Shown: positions 23,221 to 31,906 of the stretch, piece by piece
Layout of the letters: every line of letters starts with the position of its first letter
How positions within the stretch are numbered: the first letter of the stretch is position 1
Made by a program: the position numbers and the translations under genes
Notes under the pieces: model-generated
What the model was told of the DNA's origin: nothing
Database searches by the model: none
What the model saw: the letters and a program-made list of their open reading frames with translations, nothing else
Source: Aphanomyces cochlioides
Lineage: Eukaryota > Oomycota > Saprolegniomycetes > Saprolegniales > Verrucalvaceae
Direction: 5' to 3'
Assembly (NCBI GenBank): GCA_019828595.1
Contig: JAHQRK010000004.1
Span: 3,224,001 to 3,288,000, forward strand
Length of the DNA stretch: 64,000 nucleotides

Positions 23221-23910
23221 TTACGTGGACTTTTGAAGCACAAGCAAGCGGAAGGACTGGATCGAGTGGACGGACGTGCCAGAGATGGGCCTGTTGAGCA
23301 CAACGTCGAGACCAGCGTCTTGGATAGCTCGGAGCAATGCGTCTTCGTACGTGACGTGGCCGAAATCGATTGTCGTGACAAATTTCAGTAGTGGTTTCGT
23401 GACTTCAGTGAGCCAGGATTTCTGCGTTTGGATCGTTTGCGTCACGTAGATGCGACCATGAGGACGCAGGAAACTCGCCGTGTGGCTTAAAGCCTTGACA
23501 GGATCCGGCATGATCATGAGAGAACCGCTAAAGTAGATCGCATCGTACACTGACTCGGAAGTGTACTCGTAGATGGAAGCATGGACTACTTGCACAGACG
23601 TTTCCATATTGTGCTCGGCAACGTTTCGCTTGCAATCGATAACGTAATCCTTGTCATAGTCAACGCCATCAACAACGATCGACTTCTTGTCCAGAATGGT
23701 CTTGTTGCGAATCAATGCCATGCCAGTGCCGATGCCAACATCCAGCATGCGACTGTTGGCAGGCAGCAAGTCGAGCACTTCGCGATACCATTCCGTCGTC
23801 ATCTTCACAATCACAAAGTCATATACTTTGCCTCGAACAAGCCGCAAGCCAGCGTAAAGCACCAAAGCGCCAACGCTCACGAGCGCCACAGTTCCCACGG
23901 ACTGATTCAT
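23221..23910 (-). CDS. SAM-dependent methyltransferase with N-terminal membrane anchor (copy B)
   Basis: This 229-residue single-exon paralogue of the neighbouring gene has the same layout: an N-terminal helix (TVALVSVGALVLYAGL), motif I MLDVGIGTGMALIRN, VVDGVDYDKDY, and FSGSLMIMPDPVKALSH. The pair differs throughout but aligns without gaps over most of its length, indicating an old tandem duplication. Both keep full-length frames, so both are probably functional. Substrate unknown. Confidence 0.8.
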   Translation of the reverse strand: MNQSVGTVALVSVGALVLYAGLRLVRGKVYDFVIVKMTTEWYREVLDLLPANSRMLDVGIGTGMALIRNKTILDKKSIVVDGVDYDKDYVIDCKRNVAEHNMETSVQVVHASIYEYTSESVYDAIYFSGSLMIMPDPVKALSHTASFLRPHGRIYVTQTIQTQKSWLTEVTKPLLKFVTTIDFGHVTYEDALLRAIQDAGLDVVLNRPISGTSVHSIQSFRLLVLQKST

Positions 23911-23932
23911 GTGATTGACTCGGATGACTCAA

Positions 23933-23965
23933 GGAATTCCGGATAATTTGATCTTATCCGGATCC
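23933..23965. promoter_or_regulatory. CCGGATAA / ATCCGGAT boxes upstream of methyltransferase copy B
   Basis: TTCCGGATAA (23937-23946) and ATCCGGAT (23956-23963) sit 27 to 53 bases upstream of the ATG at 23910, mirroring the arrangement before copy A. Confidence 0.5.
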
Positions 23966-24094
23966 AAAAATAGTTTTAAACATTTAAAATACTTCGTTTT
24001 GAATTTCAAACGTTTGAAATATTATAAAGTGTTTTATACTACATTTTAAATACTGTGGATGCAACCAGCCACGATTTTGATTCCCAGCTGAATC

Positions 24095-25275
24095 ATGATG
24101 CACCGCAGCTTCATTCAGCGGCGCTACATCAGCAAGCAGGCGATGACTTTGCGCGAGTATGTGCGGTACGATCCAATCCACGAAGCGTTGAATGACAGAA
24201 CGTACATAGGAAGCTGGATTACGACAACTTTCTGTGTGGATTGCTTTTGCCAAATCCATCCCGCGACGCTTTCTTTGCAATCGTAAGCGGTCAATGCGTC
24301 CGATACACTGACATCTACGTGCTTGTGTAGAGAGCATTCAATATTGAGATTGCACGAGTGAAGGAAAATGTCCGAACGAACCCTGGAGCTGGCAAACTTC
24401 GAATCCAGTGGTGGCGTCAACGGATCCACGATATCTTTCATGCAAGCAAAGCGCCTACAGACCACGCGCTGCTGACCGAATTGCACACGGCCATCCACAA
24501 ACATAAGTTGACCAAGAGATGGTTTGATCGTATCCTGGAAGCACGGGTGAGCTGTCATGTTAGTCAATTCGTATTCATGCGTCGTCTGGACAGGAATGGG
24601 ACTTGGACATTGAAAATCCAAGCACAATCAAGGATCTGGAAGTCTATGCTGAAAAAACTGCTGCATCGTTGCTGCATTTGACTCTGGAATGTTTGGATGT
24701 GCGTGACGACACTGCTGACATCGCCGCCAGGTAGTTTCGCCACGAACTTCCTTGATGTTCATCGACTTGCAGGAATGCTGGTATCTCCGTTGGCATTACG
24801 ACGTTGCTTCGAGGAACAAACTTCCATGCGAGCAACAAGACGGTCTACATGCCTCAAGAAGTATTGACCAAGGTGCAGCTAGCTCCCTATCTCACTACAT
24901 GTTCAACATGGGCATTCTAGCATAATCTTACTCCAGAAGAAGTGATTCAAGCAGCTATAGACGACGAGGCCAAAGACCTTCGCAGCAAGTTGACGCCAGC
25001 AGTATTTGAAGTGGCTTGCATTGCCGTCGAACGACTTCGCCAAGCCCAAGCAGCCAAGCCACAAATTCCCCGCGCGGCGATTCCAGCCTTCTACACCACG
25101 GTAAGCTGTGGTTGCCATGGACGATGTCGTTATGCCTCGTTAGGTGTCGTCGCAACGTTTCCTGGACCGACTGGAGTCATGCAACTTTGACATTTCCAAT
25201 CCTGATCTCCACGAAGCTCGTCCTCTCAACCTTCAGTTGGCATTGCTCAAGCACTCGTTGTTTCGTTACTATTAA
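24095..25275 (+). CDS. NDUFAF6: NDUFAF6-like complex I assembly factor (squalene/phytoene synthase fold)
   Basis: NDUFAF6 is a mitochondrial matrix protein needed for assembly of respiratory complex I. After a basic N-terminus (MMHRSFIQRRYISKQ, plausibly a targeting peptide) the exons join to LDYDNFLCGLLLPNPSRDAFF, then AFNIEIARVKE, LRIQWWRQRIHDIF, HKLTKRWFDRILEARE, ASLLHLTLE, a block ending VYMPQEVL, and a C-terminal FLDRLESCNFDI. All match the family in order. Six short introns are needed, such as 24165-24209 and 24283-24330. It ends at TAA 25273-25275, five bases from the stop of the converging gene. Confidence 0.9.
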
Positions 25276-25279
25276 GGAC

Positions 25280-26188
25280 TCAATTCTTTCGCGACTTCTT
25301 GGCTGCATGTTCACCAGACACTGGCGAGCCTTTGGGACGTGTGTCGGTCGTTTGCGTCTTGTTGGCTTTCTTCTCCATGGTAGCAAGTTGACCTTGGAGC
25401 TGCTCTCGCTTCAACTTGACGCGGTTTTTAAATTCAAAACCACTCTTGAAGTAGTCCAAGCGAGATGGCGCCGCAATGTGCAGCAGTTCTTCTTCGATGG
25501 CAGACGCCTATGTCGATATATGTGAGTCTATGTCGCCTTCACGGTAATGGCTCCGTACCGCATGCAGCAATTCTTCATACGTCTTACAGGTACTTGTGTA
25601 TGCGTCATGAATTTTCGAGCGCACTGCTTGGCGCTCTTCGATCGTTAAATACATTCGCCAGTCTTGCTGAGGGGCGGACGATGATGTGGAGCTCCCAGAC
25701 ATTCGTGGAGGACCAGTCGTGGGAATGCTGTGGGGATGCAAACCACCCACGGTCGTAGTCGATACGCGCGTCCTGACAAATGACTCAGTCGAGGGAAATG
25801 AAAGGGAGCGGAAATCTTACGTGATGGGTTGACGATTGTATGCCGAGGATGAAGTGACTGCCCGTTGAATTGTGGGTGGTGTAGACGTGACGGAATGTTG
25901 TGGCGGTCCTGGTAGGTATCTGTCATGTTGCAACGACGAGTACGAGTGCGAGATTGCCGAACTTGGATGGGAAGACAGTCCATGTTGATCAATCCGATGC
26001 GGAGGTTGGAGTGGTGAGCGCTCTGTGCTGCCATTGCCAGACGCCAACGCACTCAGCGACGCAGCCGCGCTCATATTCATATGAGAGGATGTATTAATGC
26101 TCAGCGGTGCATTTGAGCCATTCGTGGTGGCGCCGCCCGAGAGATTCCGCTTCAGGGACGGAATTTGGATGTTTTGTCCATGGCTCAT
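25280..26188 (-). CDS. KIX-domain-like protein, possible Mediator MED15-type coactivator
   Basis: The N-terminal 150 residues are low-complexity Ser/Pro/His/Gln-rich (for example SINTSSHMNMSAAASLSAL). A helical domain follows: DWRMYLTIEERQAVRSKI, KTYEELLHAV, an intron near 25512-25560, then EEELLHIAAPSRLDYFKSG and a charged coiled tail ending KKSRKN. The spacing of W, R-x-K-I, E-E-x-L and the A-x-S-x-x-D-Y segment matches the KIX domain of plant and fungal MED15 proteins, which bind activation domains. The match is from memory of the pattern. Three exons; ATG at 26188 with ATCCGGAT boxes upstream. Confidence 0.5.
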
Positions 26189-26232
26189 GACGAAGGAGGT
26201 TCTCGTTGGAAACTCGCGGCCGATATTTCATC

Positions 26233-26257
26233 GTCCGGATAAAACCGTATCCGGATG
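26233..26257. promoter_or_regulatory. GTCCGGATAA and ATCCGGAT boxes upstream of the KIX-like gene
   Basis: GTCCGGATAA (26233-26242) and ATCCGGAT (26249-26256) lie 45 to 69 bases before the ATG at 26188. Confidence 0.45.
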
Positions 26258-26364
26258 AACATTCCAAGAACGTTCTTGACTCAAGCGTCAAAAATCCAAC
26301 TTTGTCATGGAGGAAAGATCGTTCCACATGTCGATAAATGGCGGCCGCAGCCCGTCCGACAGAG

Positions 26365-26985
26365 CTATGCATTAAAGAGACAAACAGTCGAGTGATTGCT
26401 AAACTCAGTCATGAAAGCATGCTCGAGCCGCCGTTCCAATGCGTCGACGCGGGAACTATTGAGCGCCAGCGCTTTGTCTTTCAATTGCCCGATGGCAATT
26501 TCGTACGCCAATGGATTCAGCAAAGGCTCCGCTGGTGTCTTCTTGGCTCTCCCTTTCGTCTTCTCGGTCTTCTCAGTCTTCTCAGCGACGGTGGTAGAAC
26601 GCTTCTTGGCCTGTGCGCGTTCCTTTATCCGTTGGGCAAAATGCGCTGCCCATTCTTCGTCCATGACAAGCCCGTATTCGTACTCACTGCCGCTACCGTC
26701 TTCACTGGCTTCATAGACATTTGGAAGCTCTTGAGGTACATGGTCTGGTTCTACGGGAGCCGAAGGAAACGCAGGTGGAGGCCTTGCTCTTGCATCAACT
26801 GCCACAGGTGGATGGTAAGTCGGGTAAGGATTCATGGTTTGAGGCATATGCACAGCGTAAGTAGTCGCTAGAGGGGTAGTATGCGGAAAGATTTGAAAGC
26901 CAGGAGTAAGCCATCGACTTGAACGTGGCGAAAGACGCGGCCACGCCTCACAGAATGGAAATGGCGGCGGAATCCCAAGTGTCAT
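26365..26985 (-). CDS. hypothetical protein, disordered and charged
   Basis: A single exon of 206 codons runs from ATG 26985. The first half is proline-rich (NPYPTYHPPVAV); the middle is acidic (EASEDGSGSEYEYG), then a helical basic stretch (AAHFAQRIKERAQAKKR) and a run of EKTEKTEKTKGRAKK. The C-terminal 50 residues (PLLNPLAYEIAIGQLKDKAL) look helical. No domain is recognised; a nuclear protein is a reasonable guess from the basic patch. It lies head-to-tail with the KIX-like gene on the same strand, 176 bases upstream of it. Confidence 0.5.
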   Translation of the reverse strand: MTLGIPPPFPFCEAWPRLSPRSSRWLTPGFQIFPHTTPLATTYAVHMPQTMNPYPTYHPPVAVDARARPPPAFPSAPVEPDHVPQELPNVYEASEDGSGSEYEYGLVMDEEWAAHFAQRIKERAQAKKRSTTVAEKTEKTEKTKGRAKKTPAEPLLNPLAYEIAIGQLKDKALALNSSRVDALERRLEHAFMTEFSNHSTVCLFNA

Positions 26986-27120
26986 CGCAGATGAAGGTGG
27001 GGTCGTCCTGCTGATGTCAGGAATTTAGACCTATTACCCAAATTTGTAATATTAAATTATAGAGGTTATTGTTCGTATTAACGTTAACCTTTGATGAGTC
27101 TTCAACAATTATAAATTGTA

Positions 27121-28538
27121 CTACTCTGTTTTGCAATAAGTGTCAGCCAAAATTCGATGACATACTCAAAACAAGTATATTTAAAAAGTTAATCCACCAA
27201 ACTTATCAGCTAAGCTGTCCATTCTATCTTCCTCCTCGATTCTGACGTCCATTGATTCCAAAGCGACCAAGTCGTCTTCATTCTTCTTGCTCCTTGGGAT
27301 TTTGAATCTGTTGTCACCATTCCATTCAACAATAACCTTCATGACACGATGAAGTGTCATGAATGTTTTTTCCAATGTCACTGGCTCCAGCGCAACGAAA
27401 GACTCTTCGACCGCCAAAACAAGGTCTTCAACTGAGAAGCACTCCAAGCGATGTTGAAGGGCTTGGATGGAGTTAAAAAAGCCCAAATCCAAAACATTCA
27501 AATCGGGAGATTTTGCGGGTTGAAACCGTATTTCAATGTCCCAGCCACCACTGACACATGCGGAGCTGATGTGGTCGCAACCGAGAGTCTTGTGCGCTGG
27601 AGCATTGTCTTGTTGAATATAAATTCGTCTTCCTGCAGCATAGCTCGGCCATTCCCACTTCTCTTTTATCGCCGGTAAAACATAATCACAGAGATATTGG
27701 CGATAAACAGTCCCTGTGACATTGATTGGTGTAAGCAACCACTCACAGGCCTTGCGGTTTTTACTTGTTCGTAGAGCTTGGATCTTCGTTACGAAAGGCC
27801 AGCAAAGTGATGTGTGATTTGTTTTGAAGTTGTCTTGGTAATATTTCTTCGTCGTGCCATGCTAACACGTTTTGCGAATCTTCGTCATGCAGAACCATTT
27901 CTCATCGACATGAACAACGTCTAAAGAGTCGTTGTTCATGTTGATGAAATTGGTGCAAAAGTTCAGCCTTGCTTCTTTTTGAGTGTCGCTCAAAGCAGGA
28001 AGAGCCCAATTTGATCTCCGATTCATCCATTTCGACTTGACGTAGGACCAGAGGAGAAATACAGACAAGCCGGTTGATTCTGCGAGGGTTCGATAAGTTT
28101 GGCGCAAATGATGAGGGGTGTCCTTGACGAATTTCTCGACTTGTTTGCTCGAATATTTTTCTTGCGTCCTGAACGCCCTTTCTTCCGAGACCGAACGTCG
28201 GCTGGACGCCCAGGAGCATACGATTCGTTGCCGCGGCGCCAAATACGCCATCAGGTTCGAGGAGCGACAGAGAATATCGCGCACACTTCGTCCATGATTT
28301 GTCGGGACGCGACGCCGTTATTGCTTCTTTTGGTAACTTCATGATACAGCGCCGCACGCTGATCATCGGTCAAGTTGGTGATCGCCTTTTATCTCAGCCA
28401 ATTCGAAAATATAATTGACGAAAAAATGCACGGTTCCTCAACTCGTAAAGTAGAATAATATCCACTACCTTTTCTACCAATCAAAGGTCATTATACGTGT
28501 CAAATTCACCTGCTGACACTTATTACAAAACAGAGTAG
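27121..28538 (-). mobile_element. plant-type mariner (DD39D) transposon, decayed
   Basis: The 1418-base element has 27-base inverted ends (CTACTCTGTTTTG..ATAAGTGTCAG, one mismatch) and TA on both sides (27119-27120 and 28539-28540). The minus strand carries a broken mariner transposase. Catalytic pieces are visible: VHVDEKWF, IYIQQDNAPAH, and SPDLNVLDLGFF, with 39 residues between the second and third aspartates. That DD39D spacing and the NVLDLGFF word are typical of plant mariner-like elements. Confidence 0.9.
27181..28366 (-). pseudogene. mariner-like transposase, frameshifted and internally deleted
   Basis: The N-terminal helix-turn-helix region is split between two frames (28366-27902 and 28284-27862). 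The second frame stops soon after the first catalytic aspartate (VHVDEKWFCMTK). A separate frame from 27738 to 27181 holds the second and third aspartates. Compared with plant relatives, part of the region between the first and second aspartates is missing or out of frame. It cannot encode a working enzyme as read; the intact ends could still be moved by an enzyme made elsewhere. Confidence 0.85.
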
Positions 28539-28645
28539 TATGAGGTATTTTATCCGGATAATAAGGTCTAGCATGAGTTAAACCTGTATAGGTTAAATTG
28601 TTTTTTGAAGCCAAAGCCGACCAACCATTGCAGATTGAAGCAAGA

Positions 28646-29528
28646 ATGAGCAAGCGCAACCTTGGAGAGATCCATGACGACAGCATGGGCGAATCGTCGG
28701 GCGACGAAGAAGAAGACATTGTGCTCAAGTCCAATGGCGATCAGAAAGAATCAGTCGAAGTCGATTTCGTCTTCACGGACCCATGCGAAGAAAACTACCA
28801 CAGTGTCAAGCAATTGATCAACAACTTTTTGCCCTCGACATCGCTCGATACGTCCAACTTGGCCAACCTTGTCGTGAACCAAGTCAGCACAGGCTCGATG
28901 GTGTGCTGCGAAGGTGAAACGGACGTCTTTGGCTTCATCACAGCGTTGAGCTTGGCCCGGTATCAAGCCGAACCTTCGATTCGACAGATCGTCGCTCTCG
29001 TCCAAGAAAAATGCCCCAGCGACTTGAAAGCCAAGCTGCAAAACATCTTGTCGACAAAGTCAGTCGGCCTGGTCCTGAATCGCCGCATGATCAACTTGCC
29101 ATATCAATTGGTGCCGCATTTGCATCACGCGCTTCAGCAGGACATCGACTGGGCAATTCAGAACGAACCCGACCAAGCGATCAAGGACTCGTTCCGGTTC
29201 GACAACTTTTTAATGCTTGCTGGCGTTCAAATCGACAATTCTGCCGCAAAGAAACCTGCAGGAAAGAAGGTCAAGGGCGAGTATGCCGAGCCATCAATCA
29301 AATCGTTTGACAACTTCGAAGAAGAATTCCTTGAAGCGGTACGTCCTGTCATTCGTCTCCATCGTCATGCTTACATGTGCGTAGGAAGCCGAACTGAGCT
29401 TTACATTTTCGACTCAAAATGTGTTGAAGGAAGGTGCTGGCATCAGCACAGAGATCACGGTGCTGCTCGTCGAAAGGCAGAAACACAATGGCACGATCGC
29501 CAGCATGACGGCCATGTTGGCTGCTTAA
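28646..29528 (+). CDS. BCCIP: BCCIP/BCP1 family protein
   Basis: BCCIP (yeast Bcp1) is a nuclear protein that chaperones ribosomal protein uL14 (Rpl23) and in animals contacts BRCA2 and p21. The acidic N-terminus (SGDEEED) leads to VDFVFTDPCEENYHSVKQLI, then VFGFITALSL, VGLVLNRRMINLPYQLVP, and after a 47-base intron (29339-29385) the exon beginning EAELSFTFST and ending ERQKHNGTIASMTAMLAA. This matches the family order. Length is 278 residues, near the usual 280-310. ATCCGGAT at 28552-28559 lies 87 bases upstream, just outside the mariner element. Confidence 0.88.
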
Positions 29529-29541
29529 TATGAGTTTTTTG

Positions 29542-30699
29542 TCACAATAGAGCCTTTTCCATCCATGCTGTTGTTTTCCCGAGGACGTCCTGGAGCGTCA
29601 CCAATTCCTTTGCCTCGGCGGGGTTCAGGAACCGACTATCGAGCTTCCGTGCAACGGATCTTGTCTCTTCAGTTGACTCGCGAGATATGCTACATGTGTG
29701 CATTAGGCAAGGATGCTTCTAGCAGACACTACCCGTGTTTCCATGTCGATGGCTTCTCACGATGTGGCGATAGCGGCGCGGTTGGCCATGTCTTCGGCTC
29801 CGTTTCATGAGTAGGTTTGGACTTTGACGCAAGCGCCTTTTTCGCTCTCTCAAGCATCTCTGGGGAAATGCTCGTCGGGAGGAACCTTGATCTGTCGCTC
29901 GCACCTCCACAAGACTTTCTCCTTAAACTTGATTGAAGTGCGTGCGTTGCCGACGTGTTGTTGTCTGTCGATTTGAGCTTGCAGCACGCTATTGTCAGAC
30001 GCTGTTGGCACTACCAATTCAGTGACTCGCGACAATTTCAAGCGTCTCTACTTCGTTGAGTTGAGATTGATATTCGCTTTCCAGTTCTTTCATCAGAAGC
30101 TCGACATTGTTGCAAAATTCGGCTTCCATTGCATCCAGTCTCTGAACCATGCTCTATGAATCACTCAGCTCGTGTAGATGCTGCATAAAAACCAGTTGAA
30201 GCTGGAGAAATTGTGCGCGTAAGGCTGCTTCTTCAGCTTTCTTCATCGTCTGAAGCTCGTGTCGACCTCTTTGAATGCGATGTCGATCATCTGTGATAGA
30301 TTCATTGAGTGCATCCAAATGTGCGTCAATGGATATCTCTGGGCTGCATTTCGTACAGAGCTTTCTCAATCTCCTCGTGCAAACCACTAACTTCCCTGCG
30401 TTCTCCGGGAAAACTAGTGCATTCCAGTCAAGTTGGTCATGTCCTATCACTGGTTTACCTCGAGAATCGCCCGGTCCTGTCGATCGTACGTCATCCTCTG
30501 AAGACGTCGATTCTGGACTTGTTTCTGCGTGCTTTTCAGTCGTTCTTGCGGCTTTCTGTGTGTCATGAGCTGGCAAGCGGCGTGATTTTCTGTGCTGCTT
30601 GTCCATGAAGATAGCCCGGACTCTACGAAGCTTGTCCTCTGGATAGACGGCGCTCCCGCATCGCACCTCTTCTTCGCTCGAACTGTCTTCATCATCCAT
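29542..30699 (-). CDS. hypothetical coiled-coil protein
   Basis: From ATG 30699 (MDDEDSSSEEEV) a charged disordered region leads to a helical block (VVCTRRLRKLCTKC, then TDDRHRIQRGRHELQTMKKA) and a coiled coil (SMVQRLDAMEAEF, then LLMKELESEYQSQLNEVETLEI). Further exons read ISPEMLERAKKALASK and finally RKLDSRFLNPAEAKELVTL, ending TTAWMEKALL at 29542. The joins use introns as short as 32-45 bases (for example 29685-29730). The family is not recognised. It converges on BCCIP, with 13 bases between stops, and diverges from the membrane-protein gene at 30960. Confidence 0.6.
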
Positions 30700-30769
30700 A
30701 GCCGAGCCAAACGTCGCGTGGTTCAATGCAATGGACCAATCACATGCCGATATTCGTTGGACTCATTGG

Positions 30770-30912
30770 ATCATCCGGATAATCAGTCGGTTTACTGGAG
30801 ATATTCCGGATAAGGGTATCAGTGATCCGGATAATGCAGATGGATTGTCCAGATAAAATCAACTATCCGGATATTTGAATTGAAATTGGCAGTTACCATT
30901 TTTTATCCGGAG
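30770..30912. promoter_or_regulatory. bidirectional promoter with four or five CCGGAT boxes
   Basis: The 260-base gap between divergent genes (starts 30699 minus, 30960 plus) contains ATCCGGAT at 30773-30780, 30825-30832 and 30865-30872, TTCCGGAT at 30804-30811 and ATCCGGAG at 30905-30912, plus a CCAATCA at 30736. This is the densest cluster of the palindrome in the window. Confidence 0.6.
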
Positions 30913-30959
30913 AATTTTCTAAAAATGAGCATTAGACATACGTGTCAGACGGACCTTGG

Positions 30960-31880
30960 ATGACTGCGCGAGCGTCGCCGAAAAACACGACCTGGATGGG
31001 GAAGAAGACGACGAAACAGCGCAAGCGTACAGCTAAGAAGGCACAGATTGTAGACATCCACAAAGCCACCGAGCAGCTCTCTCAAGAGAAGTTGAAAGTC
31101 GCTCTAGAACGATCCATAGCACATCCATGGCTTCTCTACAGTGCATTTGGCATCGTTGCCGCGATTGGAGCGGCTCTCGATATTGTCACGATTGCAGTCC
31201 CTGATGATTTTAGTTCAAGATGCTGCAAGTTCCTCTTTGTGGTCATCACTTGTGTGAATATTCGGACCCATGGCCAATTCGGACGAAAACCATGGTGGAT
31301 CCGAGCTCCAGTGTACATTCTGTGCAACTTTGCAGGCGCAACGACGATTTGCATTGCAAGACAAGAAATTCCAGCATATATGCGAGGGGTCCAACCTTGG
31401 GTGAACGTTGCGATTGCAGCAATGTTTATTGAAGTGCTTATGCGAAACAACGATGCCACGGGGCGAGAACATTGCATGTGGGCTCGCGCATTTTGCGTCG
31501 TGCCCGTGTCTCTCTGGAAGACCAAGACGCTGGGAAGATTAGTAATGGATTGCTACGAAACGGGTACACCGTTGTTCAAGTGTGTGCCGATGGTTACTGC
31601 TGATTTGGGGGCCAGCGGCTTGATGCTTGTCTTTCTGTCGCACTTGGACGCCCATGGCTTCTCTCTTCCGACGCATTTTGCTCAACTGGAGCGCGTCTAT
31701 GTCATGGCGCAACACCTTGTCGTCATGGGCCCCATTGCGCTCATTTGGAAGCTTGAAGAGTCCAAATTCAATGCAACGACAGCCATGATCGCCGGCGGCC
31801 TCGTACTCTTCTACAACTTGGTCAAGTACTGCTGGCTTCCCATCGACTACTTCCTAACCCAATCCAAAAAAATTGACTAA
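30960..31880 (+). CDS. hypothetical multi-pass membrane protein
   Basis: The 306-residue single-exon product starts with a strongly basic tail (KKTTKQRKRTAKKAQ) and has about six hydrophobic helices: LLYSAFGIVAAIGAAL, FLFVVITCVNI, VYILCNFAGATTICI, VNVAIAAMFIEVLM, LGASGLMLVFLSHL and MIAGGLVLFYNLVKY. No transporter or channel signature is recognised. ATG 30960 is chosen because upstream in-frame codons lack an ATG. It shares a bidirectional promoter with the coiled-coil gene at 29542-30699. Confidence 0.65.
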   Translation: MTARASPKNTTWMGKKTTKQRKRTAKKAQIVDIHKATEQLSQEKLKVALERSIAHPWLLYSAFGIVAAIGAALDIVTIAVPDDFSSRCCKFLFVVITCVNIRTHGQFGRKPWWIRAPVYILCNFAGATTICIARQEIPAYMRGVQPWVNVAIAAMFIEVLMRNNDATGREHCMWARAFCVVPVSLWKTKTLGRLVMDCYETGTPLFKCVPMVTADLGASGLMLVFLSHLDAHGFSLPTHFAQLERVYVMAQHLVVMGPIALIWKLEESKFNATTAMIAGGLVLFYNLVKYCWLPIDYFLTQSKKID

Positions 31881-31906
31881 AGTTAAGATCGCATTAATTA
31901 TAAGCT

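Noticed and set aside
30960..31880. TRIC-type potassium channel
   Set aside because: The helix count is similar, but the glycine-rich kink motifs of TRIC channels are not visible, so it stays hypothetical.
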